Shown in pieces: positions 10,343 through 22,223 of a DNA stretch of 64,000 nt; within the stretch, counting starts at the first letter, position 1, and every line of letters begins with the position of its first letter. A model generated the notes under the pieces. It saw only the letters and a list, made by a program, of their open reading frames with translations, was not told the DNA's origin and did not search any database. Made by a program: the position numbers and the translations under genes. Source of the stretch: Coptis chinensis (Eukaryota > Streptophyta > Magnoliopsida > Ranunculales > Ranunculaceae); NCBI GenBank assembly GCA_015680905.1, contig CM027381.1, positions 69,243,501-69,307,500 of the forward strand. Reading direction: 5' to 3'.

Positions 10343-10430
10343 TTTATAGACGAAAATTTGACCGTTTGTGGATATCTGACCGTTTCGATATCTGACCACT
10401 GTGATTTCTGACCATTGTGCCTAGTGAATC
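10343..10430 (-). promoter_or_regulatory. mTM promoter of E1: TATA box plus GGTCAGATA repeats
   Basis: Minus-strand TCTATAAAAT (10341-10350) lies 81 nt before the mTM start. Upstream are four degenerate copies of GGTCAGATA at 10-20 bp spacing, and downstream a C/T-rich leader. E2 has the same design at 51145-51197. Confidence 0.55.
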
Positions 10431-10679
10431 AATGTGATGGAGTTACTATTTGAATTAGTCCGTTGGGCCTAAAGAGTAGGCCCAATGTATAAAGGAACAA
10501 ACTAATATATTAGGAAGATAATATCATAACATAAATAATTTCTCATTTAATCTATCTGGAGATACAAAATTATGAGAAATTAATTGATAAACCATTTACA
10601 TTACTTAGAAAAATAAAATGCAATACATAAGTGAAAGAAATGACATAGTCATTTTCAAACGTAAAGAAAGAAGCTGCTA

Positions 10680-11776
10680 CTATGAATCTTCAGGGTTAGC
10701 TGAAGATGAACCAGGGTTCCGACGACGACGGGCACTGCGAACTCCTGAGTGAGATAACTAGTCCTGAATGGTGGCTAAGGACTGAACCATTTTGGTCATG
10801 AAATTGTTGCTGATTAGGCAACATCATGCGCTGGAAATGGCCCTGACGATTACGCTTCTCTTGCTGAAATTCACCCATGGAAGTATGTATCTCTTCCTGA
10901 AATTCACCCATGGAAGTACGCATCTCTTACTGGCGAATAAACATGTTGCGCATGCCAATGTTCATTTGTCTCAAAGCTTCCATTGGAGTGCTGATTCGAC
11001 TCATGGTATCCTCATTAAAACAATTGGGAGGTGAAAGAGGAGGATGAGGCACATTATCATGCTCAACATTATCTCTTGTTATAGGTTCCCAGTGATCCGA
11101 AGGACCTTGTTGGAATTAAAATTTTTTGAAGGACCTTGTTAGAATTAATGGAGTAGCAGACTGGAACCCTAAATTAATCATAATTTGTGTAACAAGTACA
11201 GCAAGAGGAACTGACATGTCGGAAGCAATCGTAAGTACATGGCTAAGGAAATGGACCATACAGAATGTATCCTTCTTCTCATGGAGGATCCACAGTAAAT
11301 GGAAGAACGTCTTGTTGACGCCGGATGTCTTCGATGTACTAATCACATTATAGGCCAACCATTGAGTGACTGCCAGTTGGTTATATCTGAGGGAGTGTTG
11401 GTACACGCATCTCGAGCCATCGTTGTATTCTCCCTCGAGTATCATGTCGAGCATTAATTCCATAGTGTTCGGATACTCGGACATCAGTAGGGTTGCACTA
11501 TCGGAGTTGATCGGAATATTTGTGATAATGGACAACAACTCCAACGTGAATTCACATTCCATCCCATCCGCCGTAATCCAAAACTCATTTCCCCAAAAAC
11601 CACCATTGTTGTAAAACTTTAACACTAAATCTTCAGAGTAGTATTCCGGGATTAGATGCAACAGATATTCCCACTCCCTCTTTGCAATTTCCTCATCGAA
11701 AAAATGGATGAAACATGCCGGAATCATAGAGATTTTTTAAATTTCTCTCGGCTGTGATTCGTCGATTTTCGGCCAT
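10680..11776 (-). pseudogene. acc1 of E1: accessory protein after integrase
   Basis: Starts MAENRRITAERN, then FHPFFDEEIAKREWEYLLH, a YSEDLVLKFYNN block, TLELLSIITNIP, YNQLAVTQWLAYNV and FFHLLWIL, ending in a helical Met/Gln-rich tail (MEALRQMN, two near-copies of TSMGEFQ) and an Arg-rich C-terminus (RRRNPGSSS). A run of six A (near 11699-11704) where E2 has five bases causes a +1 frameshift; further breaks lie near 11110 and 10925. Similar in order and sequence to E2 46052-47098. It belongs to the accessory family of Athila-like elements and is a paralogue of acc2. Role unknown. Confidence 0.85.
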
Positions 11777-11802
11777 AGAGTGATCGAACTGATTTTCTGA
11801 GG

Positions 11803-11810
11803 GTTTATAT
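11803..11810 (-). promoter_or_regulatory. TATA-like box upstream of acc1 (E1)
   Basis: Minus-strand CATATAAACCCTC lies 27 nt before the acc1 Met. E2 has a weakened CAATATAGGCCCTC at the same place (46016-46029). The leader would be very short unless a later Met is used. Confidence 0.35.
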
Positions 11811-12688
11811 GGGTTGAACGAAGTGAGAGGAAGAAGGTGTATGAAAAACTTTTGATCTGGTGGGTAATGGACCGCGTGCACGATTCAATTTCAAGTTTGT
11901 AGTGCCGCGTGCGCTGGGGGTTCTAGAGGGGAGCAAGATCCGGAATTGAAGGAAGAAGAAAAGTGAGGGGCTGACGCGTGGAGTGGCACGCGTGAAGGCT
12001 TTAGTGGCAGGACACGTGATTCGGATTGGGTTTGAATTTTTGGCCCAAGCCCATATGAAATCTGGAAATTCCCATTAAGTCCTAAAATGTTTGAAATTTC
12101 GAAATTGAAATCTCGATTCGTTTCAACTCCAAATGGAACAAATGAGATGCCAAAACGATCGGCATTAAAAATGCCATCCAATGGAATATGGAAAAGACAC
12201 ATTCAAACCCTTTTTTATTTTATTTTATTTTATTTTGGGGAATTTGAGTTTTGTAAAAACAGAACGCAATCCACCTTTTTTTTTTTTTTTTTGTACAAAT
12301 GTACAAGGGGAGATAAACGTGTCAACAACACCGGAAGTCCAGAAGAATCACCACAAACAGTAAAATCAAGCAACTGTCATGTCGGCTCTGAAGCGAACCC
12401 AATCCAGCCAGACTGTGGCTTAACCTTTATGTTTTGGGGGCCTAGGGTTCAAGATGGTACCATCCCTGACCAATGTGCAATGGTCTAATAATAATATTGC
12501 CCTTAGTACATATGGTATAGCCTCAAACTGCCCCGAACTGCAATCAAATAGAAAACTGCTAGGGGTTGGCCTGGTGAAATCCTTTGCCGGTCCGAATAAG
12601 GGAACATCCGATGTTGCACATCATGACTCTCTTTGTGCACAATGCTTAGTGCAAAGGGAAAAATAAAAGACACGAGTATATACATGTT
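11811..12688 (-). other. Post-pol spacer of E1 with (ATTTT)n and poly-T
   Basis: Aligns with E2 44146-46017 apart from the MITE there. It holds an (ATTTT)n tract at 12209-12236 and poly-T at 12277-12294, where E2 has an A-run followed by a G-run. The E2 MITE target GATGGTAC is present once, near 12452-12459, as the empty site. No gene seen. Confidence 0.7.
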
Positions 12689-12750
12689 GAGTCTTTTAAC
12701 GTCAGATCCTCAAGACAAATGTGAGTTTTTTAACGTCAGATCTTCAAGAC
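12689..12750 (-). repeat. Post-pol hairpin repeat, two 34-bp-spaced copies (E1)
   Basis: Minus-strand copies at 12750-12723 and 12716-12689 read GTCTTGAGGATCTGACGTTA followed by AAAGACTC. GTCTT and AAGAC can pair. E2 has three copies; E3 and E4 have one each, always shortly after the polyprotein. Confidence 0.75.
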
Positions 12751-13254
12751 GAATCCTAACCTGTGGGAGCAACGGGATGACGATGAAGTTTATCCTACTG
12801 AGCTAGTGTCAGAAAAAAAAAATATACCTTATACCGGCTCGTATCGGATAGGAATTCAAGACCTGGACAGAAAGGTGTTTGACAATTCATTGACCACCCC
12901 ATCCTACGCACACGTCACTTACGAGCAAAAGTACTACGCCCATTACCTATTCGAGATGGGTGGGATTTACACCAAATGATGAGCTGGAGTTCGCGAGGAA
13001 GAGAATAGAAAAGGGAAGAGAAGGAAGGAGGGGAAATTTTTGATACCCATTGTTTACCAGAAAACATGTTTGCTCGAATATCAGAAGACATTTATACTCA
13101 GTTATGAAATAGAGTTTTTATGGACTAAGGTTCCAGCACTTGCAACCACACACTCTAGGAGATTTGAGAGAAGAAAATAGAAAAGGGCCTGGCTACCCTA
13201 ATGGCGTACTTCCCCAGTTTTAAACACATAGAAGGAAGTACACCAGCGAATCTA
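12751..13254 (-). other. 3' flank of E1 pol
   Basis: Non-coding; about 85-90% alignable with E2 43523-44049. No extra gene. Confidence 0.6.
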
Positions 13255-14660
13255 TTAGTCTATGTAGACTAGATCTTTAAGAAGAGTCTTTTCGACATCT
13301 GGAGAGCGCAACTTATGAGAATATTTAAGGCGTTGGCCATTTACTTGAAATTCGCTGTTATCGTTTAAAATTTTCAAAGAGATAGCCCCATAAGGGGTGA
13401 CAGTAGAGACAATGAAAGGACCAGACCATCGAGTTTTTAATTTTGCTAGAAAAATGTATAATCTCGAGTTGTACAACAAAACTTTTTGACCAATTTTGAA
13501 ATTTTTTCTTAATATGTGCTTGGCATGCACTTTTTTTATGTTAGCTTTATAGGATTTCGAGAGATCATAAGCATCACTCTGAATCTCCTCAAGCTCATTT
13601 AAATACAATTTTCACTTCTCGCCTGCCGCATTGGTATTATAATTTAGGCTTTTGATGGCCCATAGAGCACAATGCTCAAGTTCAACCGATAGATGACAAG
13701 GTTTTCCAAAAACGAGGTGGTAAGGGGACATGCCTATAGGTGTCTTAAAAGCCGTTCTATATGCCCACAAGGCATCAGATAATCAAAGAGACCAGTCTTT
13801 CCTAGATGGATTAACTATTTTCTCTAAAGTGGACTTAATTTCTCTATTTGAGACTTCTACCTGGCCACTGGTCTGAGGATGGTACGGAGTCGCCACCTTG
13901 TGAGTGGCTCCATATTTCTTTACTAACAATTCAAAATTTTTATTACAAAAATATTTTCCCCCATCACTAATGATAGTTTTGGGAAAACCAAATTGAGAGA
14001 AAATATGTTCTTTTACGAACAAAACGACATTTTTGTGATCATTAGCACGACATGCCATTGTCTCAATCTATTTTGACACGTAGTCAACAGCTACCAGTAT
14101 GTAGAGAAAGTCACGAGAATTTGGAAAGGGACCCATGAAGTCGATGCCCCACACATCAAAAATTTAGACAATTAAGATTGGATTTAAGGATATCGATTAT
14201 ATTGTGTTGAGTAATGCGTCCTATAGTTGCTGGCAGTGGGTGCATGCTTTGCAATGCTCATGTGCATCTTTAAAAAGTGTTGGCCAATAAAATCCATACT
14301 GTAGAACCTTAGCCACAGTTTTCTTACCACTAAAATGACCACCGTAAGATTGTTCATGGCAAAAAGATAACACGTCATTGTGTTCCCAGTCAGGAATGCA
14401 ACGGCAAATCAGTTGGTCAAAACAATACTTGAAGAGGTAGGGATTATCCCAGAAATAAAATTTCACAGTGGATAAGAACATTTCCGGTCTGTTCGAGTCC
14501 AAGATGAAGGGACCTCCTCGATAACTAGGTAGTTTACTATATCAGCGTACCAAGGAGACGAAAAAATGGAATACAAGTGTTCATCTGGAAATAAATCACA
14601 GATGGGTTCAACATCATTATCGATATCATTGACGAGTCGTGATAAATGGTCTGCAACCAC
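13255..14660 (-). pseudogene. pol: E1 integrase region
   Basis: Inserts element cDNA into the genome. Visible in order: a zinc-binding HHCC region ([14 protein letters not shown] ... HCKACTHC), the catalytic core (IDFMGPF with the first Asp; IISDGGKYF with the second Asp; [10 protein letters not shown] with the Glu), then the C-terminal region (WSGPFIVSTVTPYGAISL). Stops or frameshifts fall near 14500, 14180, 13783 and 13610. The C-terminal block is typical of the Athila/Tat group. Closely related to E2 42181-43522. Not functional as it stands. Confidence 0.93.
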
Positions 14661-14664
14661 GTTC

Positions 14665-16237
14665 TCAAAACTTTTTTTTATCTCTAATTTCTAGAGTAAA
14701 CTCTTGCAAGAGGAAGATCCAGCGGATCAACCTCTGTTTTGCATATTTTTTCGCTAATAGGTAATGAAGCGCCGCATGGTCATTGTAGACTATTGTGGAA
14801 GAACCAACTAGGTAAGGACGAAACTTATCCAAGGCATATACAACTGTGAGAAATTCTTTCTCAGTGGTGGTATAGTTATGTTGAGCTTCATTAAGAGTTT
14901 TACTAACGTAGTAAATGACAATTGGCTTGTTCTCTCGGCGTTGCCCTAGGACAACTCCAATAGCGTAGTCACTCGCATCACACATTAATTCAAAAGGTTT
15001 AGACCAATTAGGTGGTTGAATTATAGGAGCCATAGTCAGGGCGGATTTTAAGGTTTCAAAAGCTTGTTTGCAATTGAAAGTGAAGTCAAATACGACATCT
15101 TTAAGCAGGAGATTTGTTAAAGGTCGAGCAACCTTTAAGAAATCTTGAATAAATCTTTTATAGAACCCTGCATGTCCTAAAAACGCACGTATGTTGCAAA
15201 CTATTTTTTGTATAGGAAGGGAAGCAATTTTTTCAATCTTAGCTTTACCGACTTCGATTCCGTCCTTTGAAACAATATGACCTAGAACTATTCCTTTTGT
15301 AACCATAAAATGACATTTTTTCCAATTAAGAACGAGATTTTTCTCTTCACAACATACTAAAACCTTTTCAAGATTTGATAGACAGCTATCGAAAGAATTA
15401 CCATATATTGAGAAATCATCCATGAAGACTTTCATAAAATGTTCAACCATATCACTGAAAATGTGAAGCATACAACGTTGGAATGTACCAGGTGCATTGC
15501 AAAGGCCAAAAGGCATTCGTTTATATGCAAATGTACCAAAAGGACAGGTGAATGTTGTTTTTTCTTGATCAGCAGGATCTATGAATATTTGAAAATATCC
15601 TGAATAACCATCAAGAAAATAGTAATATGCATGACCCGCTAACCGTTCAAGCATCAAGTCGATGAAAGGAAGTGGGAAATGATCCTTACGAGTGATCGCA
15701 TTCAATTTGTGATAGTCAATGCATATTCGCCACTTCACTGAAATACGAGCAGAGATGCATTCATCTTTATCATTTCGCATAACTGTAAAGGCCAGACTTC
15801 TTGGGAACAATGTGTACTAGACTTACCCAAACACTATCCGAGATAGGGTAAATAATACCTGCATTGAGTAACCTTAAAACTTCTTCCCGTACCATATCCT
15901 TCATGGTGGGATTTAGACGACGTTGTAGTTCACGCAACGTCTTGGCATTCTCTTCAAGATGTATGTGATGGGTTCACACATTAGGATCAATGCCTTTAAT
16001 GTCATCGAGAGACCATCCAATAGCAGAACGGTGTTTTTGAATGACATTAATTAAATGTGATTCCTGATCGGTAGTCAATTGTGATGATATGATAATTGGG
16101 TGACTACCATCTGGATCCAGATGTACGTATTTTAAGTCCGAAGGAATAGGCTTTAAGTCAGGGGTGGGAGGAGTGGGTATTAAAGATTTTTGAGGAAAGT
16201 CGTCTTCCATGGAGAAAACATATTGATGTTCGTCCAA
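14665..16237 (-). pseudogene. pol: E1 reverse transcriptase-RNase H region
   Basis: Copies element RNA into DNA. Motifs in order: [50 protein letters not shown], the active-site box [25 protein letters not shown] and RNase H ([22 protein letters not shown]). The last RNase H motif is IVYNDHAAL instead of TDHAAL, so one catalytic Asp is now Asn. The stretch from 15810 to 14665 is open for 381 codons; stops break it at 15810-15974. The FMDD box and linker are Athila-like. Confidence 0.95.
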
Positions 16238-16267
16238 GTCGCTTGATAGGACGGTAGTATGGTCGAA

Positions 16268-17173
16268 TTATGGTATTGACTCTAATAACTCATTTACATC
16301 CTGTGAATAATCATCAACATCAATTGCAGAATCACCAAAGGAAAGAAATTGGTGTACTTCATCGTAAGGAAAAAAATGTGTTAAATATTCTTGTAGAAGG
16401 GTGTCAACTAGGTTAACTTCACCATCATTGTCGTCCTCTGGAATTTGTTTCATCAATTTGAACACATTAACCTCGACCGAAAGATTTCTGTTAGACATGG
16501 TCATGGAACCATCCCTACAATTTATGAGAGTATTAGCAGTTTCTAGGAACGGACGCCCTAATATGATAGGAATGGAGTCACAGGCAACTTCTGTATCCAA
16601 AATGACAAAATCGATGGGATAGAAAAAATCTTGGACTTTTACAAGGACGTTTTCCACAATGCCTTTTGGATACTTAATGGAACGATCGGCTAACTATAGA
16701 GTCATCGTGGTAGGTTTAAGCTCATGAAGACATAGTTGTTTGAATAAGTAATAAGGAAGTAAGTTCACACTAGCTCCTAGATATAGTAGTGCAGTAGTCG
16801 TATATTTGTCACCTAATGTGCATGGAACTGTTGGTCTACCAGGGTCCTTGTATTTGACTATACCATTGTATTCGGTGATGGACGGAAACTGTTCGGTAAG
16901 GAATGCTTGTTGAGGAACATTTGTTCTCCTTTTTGTGGTGCACATATCTTTCAGAAATTTTGCATGTTTTGGCAATTGTTTTAGGGCATCGAGAAAGGGT
17001 AAGTTGATTGTCAAATTCTTAAAAGTTTCTTGAATTTCATCAAAAATTTTGCCAGGTTTATTCTTTGCCAAACGGGCAGGAAACGGTGCCTTAGGGCGGA
17101 ATTTGGCATACGGATCCACTCGCTCGTTTTCCAATTTTTGAGTGGGTGACTTTGATGAACTCGGTGTTTCCAC
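16268..17173 (-). pseudogene. pol: E1 aspartic protease region
   Basis: Cleaves the Gag-Pol polyprotein. Conserved blocks are NLTINLPFLDALKQLP, KRRTNVPQQAFLTEQFP, GRPTVPCTLGDKYT, the active site and IILGRPFLETANTLINC. The active site reads LYLGAS, where the other copies have LDLGAS or LDLGTS, so the catalytic Asp is replaced by Tyr and this protease is dead. A stop near 16690 separates the active-site half from the ILGRPF half. Followed by the usual acidic linker to the reverse transcriptase. Confidence 0.92.
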
Positions 17174-18862
17174 TGTAGGTTCATTATTGATTCATTGGAA
17201 CCTCCGGTTACTTTTGTTTGATCATCTGGCATATGTATTTGATTGTCAACGGTTTTGCCAGAACGAAGAGTAGTTATTGCATTCACCTCACCTTGGTTTG
17301 GAGCATTTGTATTAGGTGCATTGGTGAGTTCACAGGCAGTGTTCGCTGGCTTAGGGTTCGAAACTGCTTGGCCAGGAAACACGCCTTTCTGACTCTTTTC
17401 TTGCGCTAATTGTTGAAGTGATTGTTGGATAGACGTTATGATTTGGGATTGTTGCTTCAGGTAAGCAAAAAAAGTTTCACTTATCCTATCAGTAGCGAGA
17501 GGCATAGGTTGTGCAACAGGGACTAGTTCACAATTATTGCTGAGAAGTTGTTAATTATAGCCAGAATTTGGATTGGCTGGAACAAGGCTGCGGTTGTTTT
17601 GATAGTTAGCATTGGAATTACTTTGAAAGTGATTTTGACTTTGTTGGTATTACTGATTATTTCCTTGGCGGTATGGAATAAAGTTGTTGGGTGGTCAAAC
17701 AGGTGGATTAGCGAAACCTGGAGGAGTCATCTGTTGCTTATTCGGGCGTCAAGCGAAATTTGGATGTTGCCTCCAAGGTGCATTAGGAATGTTGAATGCA
17801 CATGCCTCCTCCGATGGTTGAGTAAGGTGCATATAGCAAGGGACAATACACATCAGGATGGTCTGGATTGAGACAAAGAACACATGGGGAAGTGTTAACG
17901 TTCATGACCTGTTGTGGGAGTTGATCGTTTACTTGAACTGCAAGAGCATCTACTTTTTTAGTGAGGGATTCTATTAGATTTTTTAATTCAGGATCAGGTT
18001 TTACCTTAAAAATAGATGTAGCTTTTGTAACAGTATCCTTAGATGACCTAGAAGAATCAGTGTTACCCCAATGTGTACCTCTTGTTGCTTGTTTTTCGAG
18101 AAAAGTATATGCTTTAGTAGCTCCTTTGTCCATGAAGCAACCGCCGTTCATTATATCAAGAGTTTCTTTTTTATGATCGGAAAGTCCATTAAAGAATGAA
18201 CGAACAAGGACAGCGGTGTCGAGCTGATGATGAGGACATTCTAAAAGAAGGTTAGTAAATCGACTCCATGCTTCCGTAAAGGATTCATGAGGATTTTGAC
18301 GAAAGAATTGGACTTTCTGAAGCATTTCAGTAGTTTTCTTTTGAGTGTAAAATTGTAGCATGAAAACTTGGACAAGTTTATTCCATGTTTCTATGGATTG
18401 TGGTTGTTGTCCTGCTAGCCAAACTGACGCTTTATCTGCTAAAGTGAAAGGAAACAACCGAAGCAAGATTTGTTTGGTAGAGACGGCTGGATGGTAAAAT
18501 GTCGTGGCTACTTGCTGAATCCTACAGAGGTGATTGTATGGTTTTTTATGGTCTAGACCATGATAAATAGGTAACAAACCAAAAATGCTAGGCGGGATTC
18601 GGAAATCGCCGGCAATATCCTCGAGTTTGATGCAGGAAGAAGGTCCTTCCTGTAATGCAGTACAGAAGTCCGGAAGGGGCTTCTCAGCTGGTAGAGCTTC
18701 GTTAGCCATAACGAAATAATGTAATGGTAGCAAGGGATCTTGATGATTTTTATTAATAGAAGAAGAACTAAGTTGCAGTGAGAACTTACGCAATTGCTTA
18801 TCGTATTTTCTCCTACGATAAGTATGTTCAAATTCCTTATTATTACCAGACCTTAATCTCAT
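17011..18862 (-). pseudogene. gag: E1 gag
   Basis: Structural protein of the virus-like particle. The first 359 codons are open (18862-17783): a basic N-terminus, the capsid-like retrotransposon Gag domain (FPFTLADKASVWLAGQQPQSI, ESFTEAWSRFTNLLLECP, VRSFFNGLSDHKKETLDIM) and a complete CX2CX4HX4C zinc knuckle (CVLCLNPDHPDVYC). A 2-base deletion near 17830 then shifts the frame; a Gln-rich linker follows at 17505-17011. The start is MRLRSGN, the only upstream Met in frame. E2 has ATA at that codon. Confidence 0.93.
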
Positions 18863-20547
18863 GTAAGCATAAAATTAGATCTTATGCACACAAGGAACTT
18901 ATTAGTACTTGAATTATATTATTTTTTGAAGCATTCAAAGTGAACAACGTAGGCCTAAGCTGCTGCTAACGTAGTAGTAAAGCTAGGAATACGTGCGCAT
19001 AAACCAACAGCCAGGCCACAAGAGAGATGAGGGAGGATTTCCGTGTAAGCACAGTTCTAATTAAGTAACCTCAATCTTTCAAGTTTCCTAGACACCGTTG
19101 GAATATATTTAAGATTTATGAAATTTTATTTTTATTTTATTTTTTATTTTTTATTTTTTTTAATTAATGAAAATTTATGCAAGGGATTAAGGTACATTAT
19201 TATTATTATTGTTAATATTAATTAAGATTTATGCAAGAGATAAAGTAAAATCATGTAATCATGGAAATACAACTCTTACGTATAGAATTGAAGTCTAATC
19301 ATGCAAATATAACTTACTCATACATTACTAGATATAGTAGCATGTGACGATATTCTACTCATACGTATAGAAATACTAATAGGCAAAGTTGTATCATCAA
19401 TAAATACTTCGATACATACAGGCAAATACACATCAGTAATACGTATATGTAGGCTAATAGGTAGATAGATATTATATATACGTATATCTACATTAACAGG
19501 CAAATTGTAATTACTCATATGTATCTAGATACGGTAACATGCGAAGATACTATACGTACGCGTATATATACTAATAGGCAAAGATGGAACAAATACATAA
19601 AACTAAACATGCAATGTATTATATATAGAGTAATATACTATTCGTGTTTTGCATAATAATTCGATTTCGTCAATACTTATTGAGATTGCGAATGTCATAT
19701 AGAGAGCAGTTTCACCCCGCAAGGTTTAGAAACAACTTTTCTAACTCATATTTTAACCCTCGTTGGAATGTTCTCCTCTTTCATGACAAAATCGAGTTAT
19801 TAAAGAAGACAGGTCACTCATACTTATATAGATACGAAACATGCACAAAAGTCACTTATACGTATAGATAGATATAACCATGCAAAACAGTACCACAGGC
19901 ATGTATGTATACATTAATATGCAATTCATAATCACTTAACCGCATATATATATTAATCAGCGTATTCACATGATTCATACAAATTTCTAACCTAATACGT
20001 AAATAATAGTCCAATACCTACAACATCATATAGCTATAGGCATGTGAAACATGCAAACGTATTATAAATTTTGGAACCTGTAGCGTCCCGCAAATCTGCC
20101 AAGAAATGAAACTGTTGTTTCAACCCGCGGACGTTCTGAATCTAGCAGATAGTTGAAGTATCTTTAACAGGTGCAGAGAGTTAGGCCTAGTACAAGAACC
20201 AGATAGAACAGGAGATAGATGCTTCCATGGAAAAATGATAAAAAACAAAGACAGATCACCAGCGCACGCGGGGTAGGGCTTACGGACGCGCGTCGGGTAT
20301 CGCACACACGTAGTAATCGGGTACAATTGGCTCAAATTTTTACAGCAGTGTATAGATGAGGCTCCAGGTCCTAACTTTTTGGTCCTGTAAGTGCAACCAA
20401 AAATCCGATCTGTGATCAGTACCAAAACGCGGGAAAAATTTAAAACAAAAAAAAAGACGAAAACACAACAAATGAAAGGAATGAAGTTGGGGGTTTTCCC
20501 CTTGGAGCAATTCCAGTATGTAAACAAAGGTCCTTGGGTCTTTAGAA
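18863..20547 (-). other. E1 leader between PBS and gag
   Basis: Long untranslated leader, partly made of degenerate TACGTAT/GCATG-containing repeats (about 19080-20050). It includes a 66-codon frame (19518-19318) conserved in E2. Long leaders are usual in Athila-like elements and may contain packaging signals. Confidence 0.7.
19318..19518 (-). CDS. Leader ORF of E1, 66 codons with 13-residue repeats
   Basis: Open frame upstream of gag in the sense of the element, present without indel or stop in E2 (37436-37636; about 83% identical). The protein consists of four 13-residue repeats of the form xYLPxxxxIRIxD (YNLPVNVDIRIYN, IYLPISLHIRITD, VYLPVCIEVFIDD, TTLPISISIRMSR) plus SSHAT. Of about 15 codons that differ between E1 and E2 only four differ silently, so nothing shows selection on the protein. 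It may be only a by-product of a 39-bp DNA repeat. Confidence 0.35.
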   Translation of the reverse strand: MSNYNLPVNVDIRIYNIYLPISLHIRITDVYLPVCIEVFIDDTTLPISISIRMSRISSHATISSNV

Positions 20548-20560
20548 TGGTAGCGCGCCA
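20548..20560 (-). other. Primer binding site of E1 (tRNA-Asp-like)
   Basis: Minus-strand TGGCGCGCTACC resembles TGGCGCCGTTGCC, the complement of the tRNA-Asp 3' end used by Athila elements. It lies 17 bases after the 5' LTR end. Confidence 0.65.
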
Positions 20561-20576
20561 TTTGATCTTCACACTT

Positions 20577-22223
20577 TGCGGGTCTTAGAGATTTGATTTC
20601 TCTACTCCGTTTGGTGTAAAGTCAAGTCCTTACTCACGGTTCTTCGTGTATTTAGTCCGAGTAGAAATTCGAACCAACCTAAAGTCTAGGACATCTTACA
20701 ACTTTATTATACTCCTTAGGAAACTAGTGAGTCAATTTTTAATTGTTGATTTCCTAGCTAAGGTTTGCTTTGTTTAAATCCTAACGGATGCTTAAAATGC
20801 AAATTACAAAAATGGAAAAACTAAGATTTTTAACTTGTAATTTAAAGAGAAAGAAAGAGTAGAGGATCATGATTTTCATGCAAGGACTCATTATACTCCC
20901 TAAAATTCAGATTACTACCATCTCTAAGCCGTTTTGTTATCAAACCCAAAACGGATAGAACGTCGATCCATAGAGAGATGAACTCATCTCTAAGTCCATT
21001 TCCCTAGCATAAGGAGTTAAACTGGGATTTCATCTCTGAAATCCCATCTCAACTCCTGAACTCATACAACATATTCTTGTCAACTATGGAAATAAGAGGT
21101 TAAAAAAAACCCGCGTGCGCGGCTTGCCCAGGCATGAAAATGGAGGCGCACACGAGTCCTTCTTAACTTCCAGGCCTCAAGTTTGGCCGGACACTACCAT
21201 TTTGGGGTAGTGTGCTATATGTGTCCTTAAGTCTAGGCAGTGAATCCTACTTTTAAGAAATTTATATGAATCCTCACATGAGCATCATTAACCCTCCACC
21301 TTGGAGGGTTTTAGCTTATGATCCTTGGATTGTTTGAAAGCTACAATATATATATATATATGTTAAAGAGAGAAAGAAATAAGAAAGGAATGTAAACAAA
21401 CTGATTACCTAAAGAAAATAATGAACTTTTATTTAAGAACTCATCATGTTCTCCATTAACACTATTACAAGCTTTATAATAAAACTAAAAACTAAAAACT
21501 AAACAAGACAAGAAAAACAAGAAAAGGAATTCAACAAGGGAGAAGTTAATGCTCCAAAATCAGCCCCCTAATACATAAGAGAGCTTTCTCTCTTCTCCCA
21601 CGTGAAACACCCCCTTATTTACTTTCTTCTTATCCAGACACTAAACCCCCTTTCGACACCTTGCATTTTTACATAATTATCACCTAAATCCAACTAACTT
21701 CATTAATTGCATTCAAGGTGTCAACTTTGTGCCAATTATTTGCACCGTTGTCTTAACTTGCATGATGACTCATCAAATCTTGTAGGCCTGCATAGTGGGT
21801 CCATGTGCAGTGTCCAGTGGTAGTCCAGTCTTTTGGCATTTTTACAAGTTCCTGCCTATGCGTAGAGTTCGTCGCACTGATCGTCTGAGCAGCTCACTTC
21901 TCGCATTTGGAGTCCTGGTTCAAGAGATATGAGCTTCGTAAGTTTGATGCTTCTATACACGTATTCCTATTTCTGACTTGATTCTGTATTGTTTGAGTCT
22001 TTGGGATTTAGTTTGGATTTGTTGGGCTTCACATGGCTTAATCAGAAAGCTTATGTATACTTCCTATTCCGTGCTTAAATGCTGGATTTATCATCATTTT
22101 TACGTTGGTTGCTCCAACCTGCAAAAGCACGAGTATACGATTATTTCATGATTATTAAGCACAAAATTAACCAAAATGTTACGTCTCTACAGGATTTTAT
22201 AGTACAATTTTGAGTGCTTATCA
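20577..22223 (-). mobile_element. 5' LTR of E1, 1647 bp
   Basis: Read on the minus strand it starts TGATAAGCACTCAAAA and ends CCCGCA, just before the PBS. E2 starts TGATAAGCACCCAAAA (34907-36394). It contains a G-box-type CACGTG, an AATAAA-type signal near 21430 and a hairpin at 21290-21310. The matching 3' LTR must lie left of the window, so LTR-based age cannot be judged. Confidence 0.85.
21290..21310 (-). other. LTR hairpin (E1)
   Basis: AACCCTCC and GGAGGGTT form a perfect 8-bp stem with a 5-nt loop. On the sense strand it is followed by AATGATGCTCATGTGAGG, as in E2 (35861-35900). Confidence 0.7.

Noticed and set aside
20120..20572. 150-codon frame at the E1 primer site and leader
   Set aside because: The E2 equivalent stops after a few codons, so the frame is not conserved.
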